Assembly (NCBI GenBank): GCA_964428185.1
Contig: CAYRXH010000014.1
Coordinates: forward strand, 1-38,605
From: CAYMAZ01 sp964428185
GTDB taxonomy: Bacteria > Bacteroidota > Bacteroidia > Bacteroidales > DTU049
DNA length: 38,605 bases
Direction of reading: 5' to 3'
The first letter of the stretch is position 1. Each line of letters opens with the position of its first letter. The notes below the pieces were generated by a model. It was not told the DNA's origin and ran no database searches. It worked only from the letters and a program-made list of their open reading frames with translations. The translations under genes and the position numbers were made by a program. Below, one piece after another: positions 33,103 through 38,605 of the stretch.

Positions 33103-34822
33103 TGTTGTTCAGTTGGTCAATTTTATTATTGAGTAGTTGGGCATCACCGCCGGCATCAATGGCTTTTTTCCAGTAGATCACACTTTCTTCAGGTTTTCCG
33201 AGCTTCAGTAATACATCTCCGTAATGCTCAAGAATAATGGGTCTGGTTTCTCCGGAATAATCGAGGGCCTGCTTGAGATATTTTTCAGATTCTTCATACC
33301 TGCCCATCATATATAGTATCCAACCATAAGTATCAAGATAATTGGGGGATTTCCCGTTGGCTTTGATTGTTTTTTCAGACATTTCAAGGGCCTTATCAAG
33401 ATTCTGGTTTTGTAGTGCAAGATAATAACTATAATTGTTTAATATAGGCCAGTTTCTCGGATTTTCCTGAACAAGCATATCATACGTATCAAAACTTTTC
33501 TGATATTCTCCGGCTTCATAGTAGGACTCAGCCAAGAGATTTAGTGCCTGTATTCTGATTTGACGGTCGCTGACGGCCATATCGGCTGCATTTTTCAGTA
33601 TAATAAAAGATTCTTCATATTTTTTTTGCGAATATAGGGCAAGGCCTGCATATAAGTAACTTTCTGCGTACTCGGGAAAATATGCAATTCCTGCTTTCGC
33701 TTCCTTTTCAAGGGTTTTCCAGTCACCCAGCTGCTCATAGCAAATATACAGATGTTTCCATACCATAAATTTTGAAGGATCAAGAGCAATAACTTTTTTC
33801 CATTGCTCAGCCGCTTCTTTGTAACGTTCATCCCTGAAAAGAAAATCTCCGTAAACTGAATATACTTTTGCTTCGTCGGGATGAGTGTTGACATAAACCT
33901 TCAGCAACTCATAGGCTTGTTGATTCATAAGCGAATCAGTTTCTGAAACTTCATAGTAATATAACATGACGTCCATTTTGGCATCCACATCAACAGCTGC
34001 ATCAGAAAAAAGGTGTGAAAACAATTCTGTTGCTTTTTCTTTGTTTCCGATTCTCATATAACATTCTGCCATTGAAATGAGGGCTTCATAATCATTATTG
34101 TCAGATGCGTATGCTTTGCTGTAATGGGTAAGCGCTTCATAGTAATTACCTGTCTGAAGGTAATAATCGCCAATGGCAAGTATATAGGCATTCTCTCCGG
34201 GAAAAGCATCAGAAAGTTTTTTAATTTCATCAATGGCTGCTTCATAATCTTTTGCACTAAGAAAAAACTGATACTTTTGAAGAGAAATTTCTTCACTGAT
34301 TCCGATTTTTTCTTCAATATCATTCATGACTTCAACAGCATCTTTGATATTGCCTGTTTTCATGTACGTATTGGCAAGTCCATAATATAAATTCATGTCA
34401 ACAGGATACTCCTTGAGGAGCTGCTGATAAATGGAAATGCCTGATTTATAATCTCCTGTGCGGTCATAAATGTCAATAAGGAGCATTTTATACCATTTGT
34501 TGAGGGGATCAATTTGAATAGCTTGTTTTGCAAAGTCAACAGCTTTCAAATAATCCTTTTTCAGTGCATAAATCTTTGCAGCTTCATAGCGGGAAGCAGA
34601 GTGGTGTGGGTTTGAGTCGGCAATACGGAGAAAAAGTTCAAGGGCTTCTTCATATCTGCCAAGAAGTTTCAGATGAAATGCTGCAATAAACAGGGAAGAG
34701 TTTTCCAGTTGATGCTTGTCTGATAATTCACTGTTCTTCTTCAGGATTTTACAAGAAGCAGAAAGAAAAAGTGTTGCAATAATGAACACATATACAAAAA
34801 CAGAAGATTTCTTATTGATCAT
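33095..34822 (-). CDS. TPR-repeat lipoprotein
   Basis: A 575-residue protein with a lipoprotein signal (FLSASC, Cys at about residue 24) followed by at least twelve tetratricopeptide repeats spanning about 45-560; clear units include YEEALELFLRIADSNP, YLKAVDFAKQAIQIDP, YEESEKYLKQALD and PEESVIYWKKAID. It is anchored to a membrane facing the periplasm and probably acts as a protein-protein scaffold. It begins 1 bp after the nucleotidyltransferase stop and overlaps the DUF4292 start by 8 bp. The partners are not evident from sequence. Confidence 0.9.
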   Translation of the reverse strand: MINKKSSVFVYVFIIATLFLSASCKILKKNSELSDKHQLENSSLFIAAFHLKLLGRYEEALELFLRIADSNPHHSASRYEAAKIYALKKDYLKAVDFAKQAIQIDPLNKWYKMLLIDIYDRTGDYKSGISIYQQLLKEYPVDMNLYYGLANTYMKTGNIKDAVEVMNDIEEKIGISEEISLQKYQFFLSAKDYEAAIDEIKKLSDAFPGENAYILAIGDYYLQTGNYYEALTHYSKAYASDNNDYEALISMAECYMRIGNKEKATELFSHLFSDAAVDVDAKMDVMLYYYEVSETDSLMNQQAYELLKVYVNTHPDEAKVYSVYGDFLFRDERYKEAAEQWKKVIALDPSKFMVWKHLYICYEQLGDWKTLEKEAKAGIAYFPEYAESYLYAGLALYSQKKYEESFIILKNAADMAVSDRQIRIQALNLLAESYYEAGEYQKSFDTYDMLVQENPRNWPILNNYSYYLALQNQNLDKALEMSEKTIKANGKSPNYLDTYGWILYMMGRYEESEKYLKQALDYSGETRPIILEHYGDVLLKLGKPEESVIYWKKAIDAGGDAQLLNNKIDQLNNNE

Positions 34823-34823
34823 A

Positions 34824-35822
34824 TCAGTTGATGATTGTAAAATCGCCGATATTCAGCTCTTTATAGGTTTCTTTGTATTCAACGTAATTTCCTATCATGG
34901 AATTGTCTATGTTAGCATTGACAATAGTAGTGTTATTTTGTATGATAGATCCTGTGATGATGCTGTTTTCAATCCTTGTGTTTGCTCCCACTGAGACGTG
35001 GGGTCCGATGATAGAGTTGTTAAGTTCCGCGCCGGGTCCGATATAACAGGGAGGAACGATAATAGAATTGATTATTTTTGATGAGTCTGAAATCAGTTTT
35101 TCCTTAACTGCCCTTTCAAGAATTCTCCTATTTGTATATACTGTTGCATCTTTGTTGCCGCAGTCAAGCCATTCTTCTACCTCCTGATGTTCAAACACCA
35201 ATCCTTTATCAAGCATGGTTTGCAGTGCATCAGTTAACTGATATTCTCCATTTTTAATCATATTGTTGTCCAAGAGATTCTGAATTTCCTGTTTTAGTAA
35301 TTGCCCATCCCTAAAATAATAAATTCCGATGATGGCAAGATCGGATACTGGTTTTCTTGGTTTTTCAACAAAACCTGTAATTTTATTTCCATTTGTCAAT
35401 AAAACTCCAAACTGGGATGGATCATCAACTTTGCTTGCCCAGATGATGGCCTCTTGATTTCCGTTGATTTTCACATCAGCATGAAACAAGGTGTCTGCAA
35501 ATGCAATAACGACCGGCCCGTCAAGAGATGGGGCAGCACAATGAACGGCATGGGCAGTTCCAAGAGCTTCGTTTTGATAGTAAATGGATGTTTTGGCTCC
35601 AATATTAGCAGCAATTTCCTGAAGCGAGACCTCAACGTCATCTCCGAATTTGCCGATAATGTATGCAATTTCATCAATGGGATCATGTGAACTTGCTGCA
35701 AGGGTTTCAACAAGTCTCTGGACGATTGGTTTGCCTGCAATTCTTAGCAAAGGCTTGGGAACTGTCAGAGTGTGTGGTCTCATCCTCTTTCCCATGCCTG
35801 CCATTGGTATGATGATCTTCAT
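34824..35822 (-). CDS. Sugar-phosphate nucleotidyltransferase with left-handed beta-helix tail
   Basis: A 332-residue enzyme. The N-terminal NTP-transferase domain has the nucleotide-binding signature PMAGMGKRMRPHTLTVPKPLL (residues 6-26 in total), GTAHAVHCA, FADTLFHAD and VEKPRKP. The C-terminal third (about 245-330) is a run of hexapeptide-like (I/V)-x-N-(S/A)-x-(I/V) repeats forming a left-handed beta-helix, as in GlmU- and RmlA-long-type enzymes. It makes an NDP-sugar for cell envelope glycans; the exact sugar (glucose-, mannose- or N-acetyl-hexosamine-1-phosphate) is undetermined. It starts 43 bp after dut and is directly followed by the TPR gene. Confidence 0.86.
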   Translation of the reverse strand: MKIIIPMAGMGKRMRPHTLTVPKPLLRIAGKPIVQRLVETLAASSHDPIDEIAYIIGKFGDDVEVSLQEIAANIGAKTSIYYQNEALGTAHAVHCAAPSLDGPVVIAFADTLFHADVKINGNQEAIIWASKVDDPSQFGVLLTNGNKITGFVEKPRKPVSDLAIIGIYYFRDGQLLKQEIQNLLDNNMIKNGEYQLTDALQTMLDKGLVFEHQEVEEWLDCGNKDATVYTNRRILERAVKEKLISDSSKIINSIIVPPCYIGPGAELNNSIIGPHVSVGANTRIENSIITGSIIQNNTTIVNANIDNSMIGNYVEYKETYKELNIGDFTIIN

Positions 35823-35865
35823 TGTATTGTGGTGCTTATTTTATAAATAAAATTTTTTAAAAATA

Positions 35866-36297
35866 TTATACGCCTGTATGACCAAATCCTCCTGCACCGC
35901 GATCAGTTGTTTCCAGATCACTGACTGGGGTCCATTGAATGCGTTCGTGTTTTGCTACAATCATTTGGGCAATTCTGTCTCCGTTTTGAATAGTAAATGG
36001 ATCTGAAGACAAATTTATCAGGATGACTTTGATTTCGCCTCTGTAATCAGCATCAATTGTTCCCGGGGTATTAAGAACTGTAATTCCTGATTTTGCAGCA
36101 AGTCCGCTACGGGGCCTTACCTGCGCTTCAAATCCTTCGGGTAATTCTATGAAAACACCTGTGGGAACCAACATCCGTTGCAATGGATTAAGTATGACTG
36201 GACTGTCAAGATGTGCTCTCAAATCCATGCCTGCTGAACCCGATGTTTCATAGCAAGGAAGAGGGTTAGAGGATATATTAACAATTTTGACGTTCAT
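35866..36297 (-). CDS. dut: dUTP diphosphatase (dUTPase)
   Basis: A 143-residue trimeric dUTPase from ATG 36297 (MNVKIVNISSNPLPCYETSG); an upstream ATG gives an unlikely 30-residue extension across the promoter. All five motifs are visible: AGMDLRAHL (I), PRSGLAAKSGI (II), GTIDADYRGEIKVILIN (III), GDRIAQMIV (IV) and RGAGGFGHTG (V). It hydrolyses dUTP to dUMP and diphosphate, keeping uracil out of DNA and feeding thymidylate synthesis. It heads the six-gene operon and has a strong promoter. Confidence 0.95.
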   Translation of the reverse strand: MNVKIVNISSNPLPCYETSGSAGMDLRAHLDSPVILNPLQRMLVPTGVFIELPEGFEAQVRPRSGLAAKSGITVLNTPGTIDADYRGEIKVILINLSSDPFTIQNGDRIAQMIVAKHERIQWTPVSDLETTDRGAGGFGHTGV

Positions 36298-36320
36298 TAT
36301 TCTCCGGGATTTTGTGCTGA

Positions 36321-36350
36321 CAAAATTACTATTTTTTGCGGGAGTTCCAA
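36321..36350 (-). promoter_or_regulatory. dut operon promoter (TTG-N19-TAATTTTG)
   Basis: On the minus strand TTG (36350-36348) and TAATTTTG (36328-36321) are 19 bp apart, the best-spaced consensus promoter seen here, about 23 bp before ATG 36297. Confidence 0.7.
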
Positions 36351-36454
36351 ATTTTCTTAAATGTCCAACAAACAAAGAAAATATCACAGTTTTTAAGGAA
36401 TTTTAACAGAAAAAATAAAGATGAAAGAAGAAATAAATTAACCCTGCAAAAAAT

Positions 36455-36943
36455 TTCGAAAAGAGAAAAAAGTTAAGTTTTCTTTTTATTGGGTTGTTTT
36501 TTATGACAGTATTTGCTTCAAACGGTTACTCTCAATTGGTTTTTGGGGGTACACTCGGAGAGACTACAGAAATGACGGTTTTTATCTGGAGCTTGCTCCT
36601 CAGGTGGGATAATAGGTATAAAATCCTTGAAACCGGATAATGTCGATTTTTGCTAAACACTGAAGGAAGTGATTATCTCAGCTATGGTTTACGAATATAC
36701 TCTGAAGCGACGGTTTGGGAAAATCTTTTTCTTCATGCCGAATTTCAGACAGCAAATAACTATATTTCTAGTGAGGGCAAACGTGACTGGGTGCTATGTA
36801 TGCCACTTGGTGCCGGTTGGGCACAGCCAATCAATGACAATATGATCTTTAAGGCAATGATTTTATGGGATGTGCTCTATAAAGAAGGATATTCAATACA
36901 GGAAAATCCCATTTTCAGGGTGGGTGTAACCTATTCGCTATAG
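36455..36943 (+). pseudogene. Remnant of an outer-membrane beta-barrel protein gene
   Basis: A signal-peptide-like stretch (KKLSFLFIGLFFMTVFASNGYSQ from about 36470) lacks a start codon. The family-like piece RDYRNDGFYLELAPQVG then appears in another frame, a third frame carries GIKSLKPDNVDF, and the original frame resumes at about 36650 as SDYLSYGLRIYSEATVWENLFLHAEFQ, ending in a barrel-like FRVGVTYSL at the stop codon. Several frameshifts and stops separate the pieces, so this is a decayed porin/OMP-like gene. The last piece overlaps the convergent kinase-RapZ gene by 6 bp. Confidence 0.65.
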
Positions 36944-38380
36944 GCTTTTTTTAGGAATTAGCTCCCAATGGATCAGCTCTATAATGACTCGGTTGACGGG
37001 ATATTTTTTTTGAAGAAGAGCAGCAAGTGCATTTGCGCAGAACACAGAACGATGTTGTCCTCCTGTGCAGCCAAAACTCACCATCATATCTGTAAACTTC
37101 CTGTCAAGATAATTATTGATGGCAGAACTGACAAGCTCCGTCGCTGATGCCAAAAACTTTCCTACAGCATCTTCACTTTCAAGCAGTTGTTTCACTTCAA
37201 TATCAAATCCAGTTTTGGTTTGCATCTCTGCAATTCGGGCCGGATTGGGCAAAGAGCGGCAGTCAAAAACGAAGCCTCCTCCGTTGGTAGTGTTATCAGG
37301 AGGTATGCCTTTTTTATAGGAAAAACTAAAAATTCGAACAGTAAGTTTTTCAGATTTTTTTATTTCAGGCTGAATGGTGTATTTGTCTGTGATATCCTGC
37401 AATATTTTTGTCAGATGTGGGAGAATAATAGGTAGATTTTCTGATAACAACTGTTTCAGATTTGCTGCCGCTAAAGGAATACTTTGTAAGAACAATTCCT
37501 TTTTCTGGATCATTCCCCTGTATCCGTATGCCCCAAAGGATTGCAGCAAGCGGATTAGTTTGCATGCCAAAAGTTTTGTATTAAAACTATCCCGTTCCGG
37601 TTTGTGCTGAGAGGGCAACAGACTGTAATAGAGATCTGTCAGTTCATTTCTGAAAACCAAAGGCAAATTTGCTTTGGCATCAAGAATGCATGAAGCCAGA
37701 TCGTATAAAACAGGGCCCTTTCTGCCTCCCTGAAAATCAATAAGCCAGGATTCATTGCCGGATATCATAATATTTCTAGACTGGAAATCACGGAACATGA
37801 AGAATTGCAAATCATCATTAAGAAGAAAATCTGTCATTGTGTGAAAATCCTTTTCAAGCAGGTCTTCTTCAAACTCAATGGCAGAGGGTTTCAGGAAGTT
37901 GTATTTGAAATAATTTAGATCCCACATCATTGATTGTTTGTCAAAGGCTTCAACCGGATAACACTGAGTGAAATCAAGATTTCCGGAGGCATCAAACTGA
38001 AAACGTATAAGTTGTTGAAGAGCATTGGCATAATGACGCTTTATGTTTTCTGTGATCTGATTTTCAGGCTGTTCCTGCAGGAGAGAAAACAAACTTATGT
38101 CGCCCAGGTCCTCCTGAAGATATGTTGAAAAGTCGGGTTCAACGTGCAGTATCTGCGGGACATTCAGTGTATGTGACGCAAAATGTTTAGCCAGATTGAC
38201 AAATGATTTGTTTTCACGCACATTCTGACTGTGGGTTGCAATTACAGTCTGTTTGGTATGTGAGGTAATGCGAAAATACAATCTGTCGCTGGCAGTGGCA
38301 GGCAGCTGAATAAGGCTGAATGGTTCACTTCCCGAGTATTTCTGATAAATATCTGCAATGATTTTTGTGAGGGGAATCAT
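36938..38380 (-). CDS. Phosphotransferase (APH-type kinase) fused to RapZ C-terminal domain
   Basis: A 480-residue protein from ATG 38380 (MIPLTKIIADIYQKYSG); the longer reading starts at the IS boundary. The N-terminal half (about 15-300) is an aminoglycoside-phosphotransferase/choline-kinase-like fold with a Brenner-type motif FRDFQSRNIM (catalytic Asp, His replaced by Phe) and IDFQGGRKGP (metal-binding Asp). The C-terminal part (about 345-475) matches the RapZ RNA-binding domain: FSFSYKKGIPPDN, FVFDCRSLPNP and SFGCTGGQHRSVFCANALA. The Walker-type domain of proteobacterial RapZ is absent. The kinase substrate and any RNA target are unknown. The promoter appears disrupted by the IS copy. Confidence 0.82.
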   Translation of the reverse strand: MIPLTKIIADIYQKYSGSEPFSLIQLPATASDRLYFRITSHTKQTVIATHSQNVRENKSFVNLAKHFASHTLNVPQILHVEPDFSTYLQEDLGDISLFSLLQEQPENQITENIKRHYANALQQLIRFQFDASGNLDFTQCYPVEAFDKQSMMWDLNYFKYNFLKPSAIEFEEDLLEKDFHTMTDFLLNDDLQFFMFRDFQSRNIMISGNESWLIDFQGGRKGPVLYDLASCILDAKANLPLVFRNELTDLYYSLLPSQHKPERDSFNTKLLACKLIRLLQSFGAYGYRGMIQKKELFLQSIPLAAANLKQLLSENLPIILPHLTKILQDITDKYTIQPEIKKSEKLTVRIFSFSYKKGIPPDNTTNGGGFVFDCRSLPNPARIAEMQTKTGFDIEVKQLLESEDAVGKFLASATELVSSAINNYLDRKFTDMMVSFGCTGGQHRSVFCANALAALLQKKYPVNRVIIELIHWELIPKKSL

Positions 38381-38392
38381 GAAGGTTTTTTT

Positions 38393-38400
38393 CAAAATTA
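38393..38400 (-). promoter_or_regulatory. Retained -7 element of the kinase-RapZ gene
   Basis: Minus-strand TAATTTTG, identical to the dut -7 element, ends 12 bp before ATG 38380. The position expected for its TTG partner (about 38418-38426) falls inside the IS element, so the -33 contact has apparently been replaced. Confidence 0.5.
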
Positions 38401-38411
38401 CAAAAAATATC

Positions 38412-38605
38412 ACTACTGTCCGACTAAAATTAAATTTTGGCTATTTTTGCCTGTAAGTTATTAGTAGTCAAGCACGAATATTTCAATTCAAAAAGTGACC
38501 CCCCCCTAAAAACTCAATGACATCTGTAACTGATTTGGTGGAGGCTTATAGTTTTTCACATAAATCCTGCTTGTGCTTCTGAGCAATTCAAATACATCTA
38601 GCAAG
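38412..38605 (-). mobile_element. Partial second copy of the IS element, inverted, at the right edge
   Basis: Starts with the same ACTACTGTCCGACTAAAA terminal repeat and matches the reverse complement of about 658-852 at roughly 95% by eye, including the G/C homopolymer (8 versus 7) near the transposase stop. It continues out of the window, so its length and integrity are unknown. It may be a full-length source copy. Confidence 0.9.
38506..38605 (-). CDS. Transposase C-terminus (partial, runs off the window)
   Basis: Open on the minus strand from the window edge to TAG at 38506-38508, encoding LLDVFELLRSTSRIYVKNY and a PPPNQLQMSLSF tail. It aligns with the last codons of the broken transposase at the left edge. 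There are no stops or shifts in the visible part. Confidence 0.75.
   Translation of the reverse strand, partial: LLDVFELLRSTSRIYVKNYKPPPNQLQMSLSF

Noticed and set aside
67..38605. A 37-kb composite transposon carried by the two IS copies
   Set aside because: The enclosed genes are mostly core functions in normal operons with native promoters and tRNAs. The left copy cannot make transposase, and no target duplication was seen.

Overview
The window looks like a chromosomal contig from a marine or sediment-type Bacteroidota (Bacteroidales or a relative). The evidence is two secreted proteins with type IX secretion (T9SS) C-terminal sorting domains, lipoproteins with Bacteroidota-style signal peptides, several TAnnTTTG promoter elements (the Bacteroidota -7 consensus, in the best cases with TTG 18-21 bases upstream), AT-rich spacers, and the gene order dut / nucleotidyltransferase / TPR lipoprotein / DUF4292 / EnvC, which is familiar from that phylum. 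No rRNA, CRISPR array, phage or plasmid module was seen.

Layout. 1-852: 66 unexplained bases, then a complete but decayed and internally deleted IS4-type element with intact terminal inverted repeats. 866-1186: a small secreted repeat protein (DUF6150-like), divergent from iorAB (1275-3488), indolepyruvate:ferredoxin oxidoreductase. 3565-5229: a TGS-domain nucleoside kinase. 5530-5770: two tRNA-Leu genes. 5950-7179: ornithine aminotransferase, convergent with a tandem pair of Fe/Mn superoxide dismutases, one cytoplasmic and one exported. 8801: tRNA-Met. 8937-15423 (minus): a five-gene operon tetR-tolC-adaptor-RND pump-PII-like protein. 15703-17493: T9SS cargo protein. 17592-19490: CASTOR/POLLUX-type ion channel, convergent with sfsA. 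20283-21956: second T9SS cargo protein. 22130-23872: DEAD-box helicase. 24044-26584 (minus): trpS, a small membrane protein and hflX. 26689-27396: short-chain dehydrogenase. 27690-29597: htpG. 29606-36297 (minus): a six-gene envelope/nucleotide operon headed by dut. 36455-36943: a wrecked outer-membrane protein gene. 36938-38380 (minus): a kinase-RapZ fusion. 38412-38605: the end of a second, inverted copy of the IS element.

Most genes are core metabolism, translation, stress response and envelope biogenesis. The RND operon appears to be a locally regulated efflux system with a PII-like accessory. The dut operon couples nucleotide hygiene, sugar nucleotide synthesis, lipoprotein/TPR envelope functions and cell-separation hydrolase control. 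The strongest signs of recent change are at the two edges. The IS copy at the right edge appears to have replaced the -33 region of the kinase-RapZ gene. The left copy has become a non-autonomous, MITE-like derivative. No single clearly undescribed system was found. The best candidates for closer study are the WKSEA-repeat secreted protein, the RND-linked PII-like protein, the kinase-RapZ fusion and the IS-disrupted promoter.
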